Source: Prevotellaceae bacterium (GTDB lineage: Bacteria > Bacteroidota > Bacteroidia > Bacteroidales > UBA932). Taken from it: 23,707 bases of DNA. This document shows, in pieces, positions 12,723 to 20,706 of the stretch. The DNA lies in assembly GCA_031287815.1 (NCBI GenBank), contig JAITSM010000134.1, positions 1 to 23,707 on the forward strand, in the 5' to 3' direction. The notes beneath the pieces are model-generated. The model had not been told where the DNA came from and did no database searches. It saw only the letters and a list, made by a program, of their open reading frames with translations. Position numbers and translations under genes: made by a program. Each line of letters opens with the position of its first letter. Within the stretch, counting starts at the first letter, position 1.

Positions 12723-13490
12723 TTAACAAGGAATTCCGGGCAGATTTTTGTACCGAATATCCGTTAGCCACAACCCTTTTGCGGGGACGGAGGGGCCGGC
12801 GGCGCAACGGTCTTTTTGGACGATAATACGGCGCATATCGTCGCGGGTAATTTTCCCGCGCCCCACGTCAATCAATGTCCCAACAATGGCGCGCACCATA
12901 TTGCGCAGGAAACGGTCGGCGGAAATAGTAAATTCCAGCCGCCCGTCTGCCGCTTCCCAGCGGGCTTGTGTGATGCGGCAATGATTGGTTTTGCTTTGTC
13001 CGTGCAGCTTGGCGAAGCTGGTGAAGTCGGTGTATTCGAATAGCAGTTGCGCGGCATCGTTCATCGCCGCCACATCCAGTTCAAAGGGGAAGAAGGCCGT
13101 AAATTCCGTGTCGAATGGATTTTTTTTCGTACGGATATAATATTTATAGGTACGCTGTATGGCATCGAAACGGGCGTGGGCGGCGGCGTCCACCGGCAGG
13201 ATATCGTAGATGCAAATGTCGCGGGGGAGTATGGCATTGAGTTTATTTACGGCCTGCGCCGGACTGTGGGCGGCGGTGTATAATCCGTACTGTTCGCTGT
13301 CGAAGTGCGCCGTAAAATAGCTGGCATGTACGCCGGTGTCGGTGCGCCCGGCGCCGGTGGTTTCGATTTTTTCGTTCAGTAATACCGAAAGCGCGTGGTC
13401 GAGCGCTCCCTGTACCGTACGGGCATTGGCCTGTATTTGCCATCCGTGATAACCGGTACCCTTATATGCTAAGTAAATGAAGTAACGCAT
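12723..13490 (-). CDS. truA: tRNA pseudouridine synthase A
   Basis: A 255-aa enzyme that makes pseudouridine at positions 38-40 of the tRNA anticodon arm. The N-terminal YLAYKGTGYHGWQIQ, the catalytic loop GAGRTDTGVHA with nucleophile D51, and the C-terminal FLRNMVRAIVGTLIDVGRGK are all present and well conserved. Length is normal. The last codons abut the CATTCTCCATTA repeat (12714-12725), so the 3' end borders repeat sequence but the C-terminus (LTDIRYKN...) looks intact. Transcribed away from moxR. Confidence 0.97.
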   Translation of the reverse strand: MRYFIYLAYKGTGYHGWQIQANARTVQGALDHALSVLLNEKIETTGAGRTDTGVHASYFTAHFDSEQYGLYTAAHSPAQAVNKLNAILPRDICIYDILPVDAAAHARFDAIQRTYKYYIRTKKNPFDTEFTAFFPFELDVAAMNDAAQLLFEYTDFTSFAKLHGQSKTNHCRITQARWEAADGRLEFTISADRFLRNMVRAIVGTLIDVGRGKITRDDMRRIIVQKDRCAAGPSVPAKGLWLTDIRYKNLPGIPC

Positions 13491-13532
13491 TCCTTTTTGA
13501 CTGCTTTTAGCGCTTTTGTTAATACCCGAAGG

Positions 13533-13564
13533 TTTGGTTTCCTCTGAAAAATTTTGTATTTTCG
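13533..13564 (+). promoter_or_regulatory. Promoter of the bat operon
   Basis: TTTG (13533-13536), 20 nt, TATTTTCG (13557-13564, one mismatch to TAnnTTTG). It gives an AT-rich leader of about 78 nt to the moxR ATG. No other strong promoter was seen further down the cluster, so it probably drives most of the operon. Confidence 0.5.
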
Positions 13565-13648
13565 CGATGCCATTTCCGGCATTAAACTATTTTATAATTT
13601 TTTAGTCTTAAAAAAACGAAAATTAAAAACACAAAAATAAACATTTAT

Positions 13649-14641
13649 ATGGAAAAAGCAAACATCAAAGAACTCAACGACCGGATTCAACAGGAAAGCG
13701 CCTTTGTGGACATTGTCCATATGGAGATGCACAAGGTGATTGTGGGTCAAAAAAATCTTATTGACAATTTACTGATCGGGTTGCTTGCCGACGGGCATAT
13801 CCTGCTGGAAGGCGTGCCGGGACTGGCGAAAACGTTAGCGATAAATACGCTGGCGAGTATTGTCGATGCACAGTTCAGCCGTATCCAGTTCACGCCCGAC
13901 CTGCTGCCCGCCGACCTTATCGGTACGCTTATCTACAGCCAGAAAAGCGAGCAGTTCCAGGTGAAGCAGGGGCCTGTATTCGCCAATTTTATTCTGGCGG
14001 ATGAAATCAACCGCTCGCCGGCAAAAGTGCAAAGCGCCTTGCTGGAAGCTATGCAGGAACGGCAGGTAACTATCGGCGACAAGACGTTCAAGCTGCCCGA
14101 GCCGTTTCTGGTGCTGGCCACGCAGAACCCGATAGAGCAGGAAGGGACTTATCCGCTGCCCGAAGCGCAGGTCGACCGTTTTATGCTGAAAGTGGTGGTC
14201 AGTTACCCGCGCAAAGACGAGGAAAAGCTCATTATCCGGCAAAATATTTCGGGCGAATTCCCGAAGGCCGCCCGCTCGCTGAAGCCCGAAGATATTATCA
14301 AGGCGCGGGGCGTGGTGCGCGATGTGTATATGGATGAAAAAATCGAACGCTATATTGTCGATATTGTGTATGCCACCCGCACGCCCGAAGACTACGGGCT
14401 GGCGTCGTTGAAAAACCTGCTGGCTTACGGCGCATCGCCGCGCGCCAGCATTTCGCTGGCGATGGCGTCAAAAGCCTACGCTTTCCTGAAGCATCGCGGT
14501 TATGTCATTCCGGAAGATGTGCGCGCCATATGTTACGAAGTGCTTCGCCACCGCATGGGGCTTACCTACGAAGCGGAAGCGGAAAACGTTACGCCGGAAG
14601 ATATCGTTACGCAAGTGCTCAATAGCGTAGAAGTACCGTAG
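13649..14641 (+). CDS. moxR: MoxR family AAA+ ATPase
   Basis: A 330-aa cytosolic AAA+ ATPase of the AAA_3/MoxR group. Walker A GVPGLAKT (55-62), Walker B FILADEINR (114-122), sensor 1 in VLATQNPIEQEGTYPLPEAQ and the VDRFMLK segment, then the C-terminal lid. MoxR proteins act as chaperone-like partners of vWA-domain proteins, assembling or activating membrane-associated complexes. Here it heads the bat cluster that supplies the vWA proteins (DUF58, BatA, BatB). Length is typical. Expressed from the promoter just upstream, divergent from truA. Confidence 0.95.
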   Translation: MEKANIKELNDRIQQESAFVDIVHMEMHKVIVGQKNLIDNLLIGLLADGHILLEGVPGLAKTLAINTLASIVDAQFSRIQFTPDLLPADLIGTLIYSQKSEQFQVKQGPVFANFILADEINRSPAKVQSALLEAMQERQVTIGDKTFKLPEPFLVLATQNPIEQEGTYPLPEAQVDRFMLKVVVSYPRKDEEKLIIRQNISGEFPKAARSLKPEDIIKARGVVRDVYMDEKIERYIVDIVYATRTPEDYGLASLKNLLAYGASPRASISLAMASKAYAFLKHRGYVIPEDVRAICYEVLRHRMGLTYEAEAENVTPEDIVTQVLNSVEVP

Positions 14642-14815
14642 GAGCGGCTTCACCCCAATGTCCTTCGGGCGATAAAGGGGATGAATGCCCTTCGGGCGAT
14701 GAAAAAGTTGAAAATTATCCCACAGATGGACACAGACTAAAACAGATTACACAGATTTAAAAATGGAAAATGGGCTGGCGCCAGCCCACTTTCAACTCAT
14801 GACTAACGACTAAAC
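14642..14815. repeat. Repeat-rich spacer inside the bat operon
   Basis: 174 non-coding bases between moxR and the DUF58 gene. They include two CCTTCGGGCGAT units, a CCCACAGATGGACAC phrase that also occurs in the tRNA-Cys terminator, CAGATTACACAGATT, and a perfect 18-bp palindrome at 14771-14788 (TGGGCTGGC/GCCAGCCCA). The palindrome could weaken or modulate read-through. No T-run follows, so it is not a standard terminator. Confidence 0.7.
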
Positions 14816-15694
14816 ATGGTAAACGACTTACTGAAATCGGTCAGGAAGATTGAAATAAAAACGCGCGGGCTGTCGCGGCAAATCTTTGCGGGCGAATACC
14901 ACAGCGCATTTAAGGGGCGCGGGATGGCGTTCAGCGAAGTGCGCGAATACCGGTATGGAGACGATGTCCGGAACATGGACTGGAATGTTACCGCCCGCCT
15001 CAATGCGCCGTACGTAAAGATTTTTGAAGAAGAGCGCGAACTCACCATGATGCTGTTGATTGACGTCAGCGGCTCGCGGAATTTCGGCACCACGCAAAAA
15101 CTGAAACGCGACCTGATGGCGGAAGTGGCAGCGGTGCTTTCTTTTTCGGCGTCTATCAACAACGACAAGGTGGGAGCGTTATTTTTCAGCGACAGGGTGG
15201 AGAAATTTATTCCGCCGAAGAAAGGCCGCACGCATTTATTGCGCATCATCCGCGAGTTGATAGAATTTGAGCCGTCGGGCGTGCAAACCGACGTATCGGC
15301 GGCGTTGCAGTACCTGACGAATGCCATCAAGAAACGCTGCACGGCGTTTGTGCTGTCCGATATGCTGGACTTTAACGCCGACGGGCAGGTGCGTTTTACC
15401 GACGCGCTGAAAATTGCCGCCAATAAACACGATTTGGCGGCTATCCGCCTCTACGACCCGCGCGAAACGGAACTGCCGAAAGTAGGTATCATGCAACTGC
15501 GCGACGCCGAAAGCGGCAAGGAGGTATGGGTAAATACCTCCAGCCGCAAAGTGCGCAATAACTACGCCGAATGGTGGCGCACGGCCGACAGGAACGTTAC
15601 GCAGGCGCTCTCGAAATGCCGTGTGGACAATGTGCGTATCAGCACAAGTGAAGACTATGTAAAACCGTTGGTGCGCCTGTTTGAGAGTAGGTAG
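14816..15694 (+). CDS. DUF58 protein (vWA-like, bat operon)
   Basis: A 292-aa protein of the DUF58 family. The N-terminal GEYHSAFKGRGMAFSEVREY and YRYGDDVRNMDWNVTARL give the family signature (about 27-62), followed by a vWA-like fold whose MIDAS loop DVSGS (83-87) is intact. No signal or membrane segment is present in this version, so it is expected to be cytosolic or peripheral and to meet the MoxR ATPase. In Bacteroidota it is the constant second gene of the moxR-bat cluster. It is preceded by a 174-nt repeat spacer and followed by 31 nt before the next gene. Confidence 0.92.
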   Translation: MVNDLLKSVRKIEIKTRGLSRQIFAGEYHSAFKGRGMAFSEVREYRYGDDVRNMDWNVTARLNAPYVKIFEEERELTMMLLIDVSGSRNFGTTQKLKRDLMAEVAAVLSFSASINNDKVGALFFSDRVEKFIPPKKGRTHLLRIIRELIEFEPSGVQTDVSAALQYLTNAIKKRCTAFVLSDMLDFNADGQVRFTDALKIAANKHDLAAIRLYDPRETELPKVGIMQLRDAESGKEVWVNTSSRKVRNNYAEWWRTADRNVTQALSKCRVDNVRISTSEDYVKPLVRLFESR

Positions 15695-15725
15695 AAGCAG
15701 ATGACGAAAACTTAATTTTATTCAG

Positions 15726-16706
15726 ATGATGAAAATATTTTTTACAATCATTTCCTGTTTGTGGATTACTGCCGCCGCGACGGCGCAGGAGCCGTTGCTC
15801 AGTACCTCGCTCAGCCGCGACAGCATTATGATTGGCGAGCAGGTGGAATGGTCGCTCAAGGCGACGATGCCTTCTACCATGCAGGTGTATTTTGCGCAGG
15901 TGGACAGCATTGGGCATGGCTTGATTGAAGTGCTGAAAACTACCGGCCCCGACACGTTGCAACGCACAAAAGATAATATAACCATAGAAAGCAAACTGTT
16001 GCTTACCTCGTTCGATGCGGGGATTTATGAGCTGCCGCAAGTCCCGGCGCTGGTTACGCACAGCAACAATAATAGGATTGATACGGTTTATTTCAATTCG
16101 GTTTCCCTGAAAGTAAAGACCCTGCCCGACAGCCTGCTTGTTGCGTTCTTTTCGGCGGACGACAGCACGAAAGTAAAATTGCTGAAAGATATTAAACCGC
16201 CGATAAAGTATCCCTACACATTGATAGAAATACTATGGCCGTGGGCAACAATGGGGCTTGTCGCACTGGCGCTGATTGCAGGGCTGATATACGTGATTAT
16301 CCGCTTGCGGAAGAAACAACCGGTGTTTGGAAAAATCAAGCCTGCGGAGCCGCCGCACATCGTAGCGTTGCGGGAGCTGGAAAAAATAAAAGCCGAAAAG
16401 CTATGGCAAAATAATAAGGTGAAATTGTACTATACGCGCGTTACCGACGTATTGCGCGTGTATTTGGAGAAACGCTATGCCATTCAGGCGCCGGAACAGA
16501 CATCTGACGAGATTTTACAGGCATTGGCGCAACTGCCGTTGCCGGATTATTTCATTCCGAAGTTGCGGGAATTTTTAAGCACTTCCGATTTGGTGAAGTT
16601 CGCCAAATACCTGCCGGCGATGGAAGAGAATGAAAGCGCATGGACACTGGTGGCGCAGTTTGTGGACGAAACAAAGGAACAGACAGAAAAAGAAAATGCA
16701 GATTAA
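15726..16706 (+). CDS. BatD-like/DUF4381-like membrane protein of the bat operon
   Basis: A 326-aa single-pass protein: signal peptide (1-20, ending TAAATAQ), a periplasmic beta-rich domain (about 25-135, SRDSIMIGEQVEWSL and FDAGIYELPQVP), a membrane helix (about 171-193, WPWATMGLVALALIAGLIYV), and a cytosolic helical tail with LYYTRVTDVLRVYLEKRYAI and ELLxxSDLVKFAKYxP-like sequence. The layout is a short form of BatD. It sits third in the cluster, where Bacteroidota usually encode this protein, and likely bridges periplasm and the cytosolic MoxR/vWA partners. Two ATGs in tandem (15726, 15729) are possible starts. crcB follows after 23 nt, and not batA as expected. Confidence 0.85.
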   Translation: MMKIFFTIISCLWITAAATAQEPLLSTSLSRDSIMIGEQVEWSLKATMPSTMQVYFAQVDSIGHGLIEVLKTTGPDTLQRTKDNITIESKLLLTSFDAGIYELPQVPALVTHSNNNRIDTVYFNSVSLKVKTLPDSLLVAFFSADDSTKVKLLKDIKPPIKYPYTLIEILWPWATMGLVALALIAGLIYVIIRLRKKQPVFGKIKPAEPPHIVALRELEKIKAEKLWQNNKVKLYYTRVTDVLRVYLEKRYAIQAPEQTSDEILQALAQLPLPDYFIPKLREFLSTSDLVKFAKYLPAMEENESAWTLVAQFVDETKEQTEKENAD

Positions 16707-16729
16707 AAACGTTGAACAGGAGCATTACA

Positions 16730-17098
16730 ATGATTAAAAATATACTGATAGTCGGATTGGGAGGAGGCGCCGGGAGCATATTGCGCTACCTGAGTTCGCT
16801 GCTTGCGCTGAAATACGTTGGCGGGTGGTTTCCGTGGGCTACATGGACGGTCAATATATTGGGATGTTTTTTTGCAGGCCTCTTGTTCGGGTTATGGGGC
16901 AACGCAACGGGTTCGTCCGCCCGGTTATTATGGCTGGTCGGATTTTGCGGCGGCTTTACTACATTCTCCGCTTTTGCACTGGAGAATATACACTGCTGGC
17001 AAATGGGCGAATATTATAAAATGTTTTTTTATACGCTTGTCAGCATAATTAGCGGCTTTGCGGCCGTGTGGTTGGGAACGGCAATTTTAAAATCATAA
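16730..17098 (+). CDS. crcB: Fluoride exporter CrcB/FluC
   Basis: A 122-aa, four-helix membrane protein that forms dual-topology dimers and exports fluoride. Family motifs: GGGAGSILRY (11-20), the pore asparagine in WTVNILGCFFAG (N42), and GFCGGFTTFSAF (71-82), which carries the phenylalanine and central Na+-site residues. The frame is open upstream to 16640, but the start at 16730 gives the normal N-terminus. It has AGGAG (16718-16722) 7 nt before it, a rare clear Shine-Dalgarno in this window. It lies between the BatD-like gene and batA with 3 nt to batA. No fluoride riboswitch is seen upstream, so it is probably expressed with the operon. Confidence 0.95.
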   Translation: MIKNILIVGLGGGAGSILRYLSSLLALKYVGGWFPWATWTVNILGCFFAGLLFGLWGNATGSSARLLWLVGFCGGFTTFSAFALENIHCWQMGEYYKMFFYTLVSIISGFAAVWLGTAILKS

Positions 17099-17101
17099 CA
17101 A

Positions 17102-18076
17102 ATGTATTTTGAATATTCATCCATATTATATGTGTTATTTGTCCTTGTGCCGGTCATTGGTTATTACATTTGGCGGGCAATACAGGGCGCAACGCCGTCG
17201 TTGCAGGTATCTACTACGGCGGGATTAAAAGGCGCCAATACCGTAGTGTTGCGCATCCTCCAACATATTCCGTTTGCGTTGCGGTGTGCCGCCATAGCGT
17301 TCATCATTCTTGCAATGGCGCGCCCGCGTTCATCCAGCGAGTTTGAGCGGGTCGATACCGAAGGCATCGACATTATGTTTACATTAGACATCTCGACAAG
17401 CATGCTGGCGCGCGACTTCAAGCCCGATCGCATCGGTGCGGCAAAGGACATCGCCATCCAGTTTATTGCCGAACGTCCGTTCGACCGCATGGGCATTGTG
17501 GTTTTTGCCGGCGAAAGTTTTACGCAGTGCCCCCTGACGCTCGACCGCGCCACGCTCATCAACCTGATGAAAGATATTGAAACGGGACTGATTGAAGATG
17601 GCACCGCTATCGGCAACGGGCTGGCTACGACAGTAGGCCGCCTCAAAGACAGCGATGCCAAAAGCCGCGTGGTAATCCTGCTGACCGACGGCGTAAACAA
17701 TCGCGGTGAAATTGCGCCGCTCATGGCTGCCGAAATTGCAAAAACCTACGGGGTGCGCGTCTATACTGTCGGCGTGGGGGCGAACGGCACCGCTCCTTAC
17801 CCGGTAGGCTCCATGATTCAGCAAGTGCCGGTGGAAATCGACGAAGACTTGTTGCGGCAGATTGCGGCAATGACGGACGGTCGCTATTTCCGCGCTACCG
17901 ACAACACGAAACTGCTGGAAATTTATAACGAGATAAATCAAATGGAAAAAGCCCGCGTGTCGGTCGATTCGTTCCCGATATACAGGGAAGAATTTATGCC
18001 GTTCGCATTGGCGGCATTGGCGGCGCTGCTGCTGGAGCTGCTGCTGCGGCTGCTGGTGTTGCGGAGGCTACCGTGA
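17102..18076 (+). CDS. batA: BatA, von Willebrand factor A membrane protein
   Basis: A 324-aa inner-membrane protein: N-terminal helices (about 7-24 and 57-73), a vWA domain with an intact MIDAS motif DISTS (96-100), the matching TDGVNNRG segment, and a C-terminal membrane helix (about 300-318). BatA belongs to the Bacteroides aerotolerance group and is thought to form a complex with BatB-E. The start is 3 nt after crcB. Downstream, where batB normally follows directly, a HEPN/MNT pair is inserted. The tail LLLELLLRLLVLRRLP is unusually leucine/arginine rich but fits a membrane helix end. Confidence 0.93.
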   Translation: MYFEYSSILYVLFVLVPVIGYYIWRAIQGATPSLQVSTTAGLKGANTVVLRILQHIPFALRCAAIAFIILAMARPRSSSEFERVDTEGIDIMFTLDISTSMLARDFKPDRIGAAKDIAIQFIAERPFDRMGIVVFAGESFTQCPLTLDRATLINLMKDIETGLIEDGTAIGNGLATTVGRLKDSDAKSRVVILLTDGVNNRGEIAPLMAAEIAKTYGVRVYTVGVGANGTAPYPVGSMIQQVPVEIDEDLLRQIAAMTDGRYFRATDNTKLLEIYNEINQMEKARVSVDSFPIYREEFMPFALAALAALLLELLLRLLVLRRLP

Positions 18077-18124
18077 AAGGATGAAAGGATAAATAAAAAC
18101 ATTTACCTTTAAAAATGAAGAGGT

Positions 18125-18529
18125 ATGACAAACGAAGAAAAAGTACAATATTGGATACAGCTATCCGATTACGATATGGAAACGGCAGAGGCAATGTTAC
18201 AAGCCAAACGTTACTTATATGTCGGATTTATGTGTCATCAGGTAGTAGAAAAAATTTTTAAGGCTGGCTTGGCCAAATTAAAAGAAGAAACACCGCCGTA
18301 TGTTCATAAATTAGCTTTATTGGCGCGCCGGGCAGGTTTTTACGAAATGTTGAGCGAAGAATAAAAAGAATTTGTAGATGAATTAGACTCGCTCAACATA
18401 AAAACACGATATCCTGATTATAAAAACAGACTGTCCCGGCAATTAACACATGCGGTATGCATGAAAATTATAGAACAAACAAAATCTCTACAGCAATGGA
18501 CGAAAGAAGCATTATTATCGACAAAGTAA
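18125..18529 (+). pseudogene. HEPN toxin gene, broken by one stop codon
   Basis: The frame from 18125 encodes 79 residues of a HEPN domain (MTNEEKVQYWIQLSDYD, FMCHQVVEKIFKAGL, PPYVHKLALLARRAGFYE), then TAA at 18362-18364. The same frame continues without a shift for 54 more codons to TAA 18527-18529 and encodes the expected rest of the domain (KEFVDELDSLNIKTRYPDY, then IIEQTKSLQQW). The stop replaces a codon between E79 and K81; a CAA to TAA change would explain it. The full frame overlaps the MNT gene by 34 nt, the usual toxin-antitoxin overlap. HEPN proteins are RNA-targeting toxins. With this stop the toxin is probably inactive, unless the truncated form has a role or the stop is a sequencing error. 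The pair is AT-rich compared with the bat genes around it. Confidence 0.85.
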
Positions 18530-18822
18530 GAGCCTACAAAGCGTTAGTCGATGCGGCTTTTCCGGTAAAAATAGAACAGTTTTATCTTTACGGCTCATAC
18601 GCCAAAGGGAATCCCCGTAAATACAGCGATATTGATGTGGCGTTAGTTGTTGGGCAGCTGGATGACAATTATGACGTCCTGAAAACAGAACCGCTTTTAT
18701 GGAAGTTAACACGTCAGGTGGATGACCGAATTGAACCGGTACTTATCGCACGTGATACCGACTATGCAGGATTTTTAGACGAAATCCAACGAACAGGAAT
18801 ACTAATTGAAAATGAAAAATAA
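18496..18822 (+). CDS. Minimal nucleotidyltransferase (MNT) antitoxin
   Basis: A 108-aa protein starting MDERSIIIDKV. The frame opens earlier at 18457, but that extension lies within the HEPN sequence. The active-site signature is complete: GSYAKG (33-38), then SDIDVAL with D45 and D47, and a third acidic residue in RIEPVLI (E80). Such MNT proteins partner HEPN toxins and can inactivate them by adding AMP residues. It looks intact while its HEPN partner is broken, an arrangement that can remain without cost. It lies inside the bat operon between batA and batB and is separated from batB by a GCCGGCGCCAGCC-containing spacer. Confidence 0.92.
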   Translation: MDERSIIIDKVRAYKALVDAAFPVKIEQFYLYGSYAKGNPRKYSDIDVALVVGQLDDNYDVLKTEPLLWKLTRQVDDRIEPVLIARDTDYAGFLDEIQRTGILIENEK

Positions 18823-18871
18823 AATATGAGTGCCGGCGCCAGCCAGCTTACGACTTACAACTTATTACAAC

Positions 18872-19897
18872 ATGATACAGATAGCACAATTCGATTATAT
18901 ATGGTTATTGCTGCTGATACCGGCATTGCTGGCGGGGTATGCGTTATTTGTACGCAGCAAGCGCAGGGCGTTATCGCGGTTTGGCGACGTGTCGTTGATG
19001 CAACCGCTGATGCCGTTGGTATCTAACCGGCGCGGGTGGTTGAAGGTAATTTTGCTGTGCTTTGCCATTTTCTTTTTCACATTGGGGTTAATGCGCCCGC
19101 AGATGGGCGCTACCATACGCGAAATGAAGCGGCAAGGTATAGAGATTGTGGTGGCATTGGACGTATCGAACAGTATGCTGGCGGAAGACTTCCGCCCCAA
19201 CCGGCTGGAACGCGCCAAACTCGCTATATCGAAACTGGTAGACCGCCTGCGCGATGACCGCATCGGGCTGATTGTATTTGCCGGCGACGCTTACGTGCAG
19301 TTGCCCGTAACAACGGATTACGTGTCTGCAAAAATTTTCCTATCGTCCATTTCGCCGGGCATCGTGCCGAAGCAAGGCACAGCTATCGGCTCGGCGATAT
19401 ACATGTCCATTCGTTCGTTTACGCTGCAAAGCGAAAAAAGCCGCGTGCTGATTATTATCACCGACGGCGAAAACCATGAAGACGACGCGGTGGCAATGGC
19501 CGAAGAAGCGCGCAAGCAGGGTATTTTGGTTTATACCATTGGCATCGGGTCGGAGCAGGGGAAGCCCATTCCGCTGGGCAACGGAACCATGTTGAAAGAC
19601 AAAGACGGCAACATTGTAGTAACAAAATTAGACGAAGCGACCTTGCAGAAAATCGCGGCGGCGGGCGGCGGCGCATACACCCGCGCAACCAATGCCGACT
19701 TGGGCTTGGACCGTGTGATTGACGACATCCGCAACATGGAAAAACAGGAAATGGCCTCCGTCGTATTTGAAGATTTCAACGAGCAATACATGTGGTTTTT
19801 CGGGATAGCCCTTTGCTTCCTGCTGCTGGAAACGTTTATACTGGAAAGGAAAAACAAATGGTTCCGGAGTTTTGACATATTTAAGAAAACACATTAA
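18872..19897 (+). CDS. batB: BatB, von Willebrand factor A membrane protein
   Basis: A 341-aa protein close to BatA in layout: an N-terminal membrane helix (about 9-26), a second helix (about 57-74), a vWA domain with MIDAS DVSNS (97-101), then TDGENHEDDA, and a C-terminal helix (WFFGIALCFLLLETFIL). It belongs to the aerotolerance complex in the inner membrane. The frame is open to 18830, but that extension is encoded by a repeat spacer. MIQIAQFDYIW at 18872 gives the usual N-terminus. It is separated from batA by about 800 nt of inserted HEPN/MNT. Confidence 0.95.
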   Translation: MIQIAQFDYIWLLLLIPALLAGYALFVRSKRRALSRFGDVSLMQPLMPLVSNRRGWLKVILLCFAIFFFTLGLMRPQMGATIREMKRQGIEIVVALDVSNSMLAEDFRPNRLERAKLAISKLVDRLRDDRIGLIVFAGDAYVQLPVTTDYVSAKIFLSSISPGIVPKQGTAIGSAIYMSIRSFTLQSEKSRVLIIITDGENHEDDAVAMAEEARKQGILVYTIGIGSEQGKPIPLGNGTMLKDKDGNIVVTKLDEATLQKIAAAGGGAYTRATNADLGLDRVIDDIRNMEKQEMASVVFEDFNEQYMWFFGIALCFLLLETFILERKNKWFRSFDIFKKTH

Positions 19898-19918
19898 ACG
19901 GAACACATAATTATAAAC

Positions 19919-20665
19919 ATGAAAAAATATACCTTACTCTTCGTTCTGTTATTTGCCTTTGCAGGCATTTCTGCGCAGGCGCCGGAGCGGCATGACATGC
20001 GCAAAGGAAACAAATTATACAAGCAAGGCGAATACGATAAGGCCGAAATTGCCTATAAACACGGGCTGGAAAAAGATACTGCCTCTTTCGGCGCACGCTT
20101 CAATGTGGCGGATGCGCTGTATAAACAGGGGAAAACAGAAAACGCCGAAAAACTTTTCCAGTCATTGACCGGCGCGGAAACCGACGATATGCGGAAAGCA
20201 AAAGTCTTCCACAATTTGGGCAATGCACAGTTGAAACAGCAAAAATACGAGGAAAGCATAAAATCCTACAAGCAGTCGTTGCGGCTAAACCCCGCCGATG
20301 ATGAAACGCGCACCAACCTGGCGTATGCGCAGGTGATGCTGCAACAACAACAGCAGGAACAGCAAAACGACCAAAATAACCAGGACAAAAATCAAGACCA
20401 GCAAAACCAGGACCAGCAGCAAAATCAAGATAACAAAGACCAACAGGACAAACAAGACGAACAGCAACAGGAACAGCAACAGCAAAACCAACAGGAACAG
20501 CCACAGGATAAACAGGACGAACAGCAGCAACAGCACAAAATTTCGCCGCAGGATGCGCAACGCATGCTGGAAGCCGTGCAGGCCGACGAAAAGGAAACAC
20601 AAGACAAAGTAAATAAAGAAAAAGCGAAAGCGCTGCAACGGCAACGGATAGAGAAGAACTGGTAA
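19919..20665 (+). CDS. batC: BatC, periplasmic TPR protein
   Basis: A 248-aa exported protein. Signal peptide 1-19 (ends GISAQ), then tetratricopeptide repeats (about 25-135: GNKLYKQGEYDKAEIAYKHG, ARFNVADALYKQG, FHNLGNAQLKQQKYEESIKS). A Q/N/D/K-rich low-complexity tract (about 142-206) comes next, followed by a conserved helical end (KISPQDAQRMLEAVQADEK to RQRIEKNW). The conserved tail after the tract is the BatC hallmark. The tract is long and CAG/CAA-rich, so its length may vary. It follows batB by 21 nt. Confidence 0.93.
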   Translation: MKKYTLLFVLLFAFAGISAQAPERHDMRKGNKLYKQGEYDKAEIAYKHGLEKDTASFGARFNVADALYKQGKTENAEKLFQSLTGAETDDMRKAKVFHNLGNAQLKQQKYEESIKSYKQSLRLNPADDETRTNLAYAQVMLQQQQQEQQNDQNNQDKNQDQQNQDQQQNQDNKDQQDKQDEQQQEQQQQNQQEQPQDKQDEQQQQHKISPQDAQRMLEAVQADEKETQDKVNKEKAKALQRQRIEKNW

Positions 20666-20706
20666 CTACGCTTGAATTTACACGAACTTTTGATGAACTA
20701 TACACT

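Noticed and set aside
16640..16729. Fluoride riboswitch or N-terminal extension before crcB
   Set aside because: The sequence is the 3' end of the BatD-like gene in another frame; no crcB-motif RNA fold was seen and the SD sequence points to 16730.
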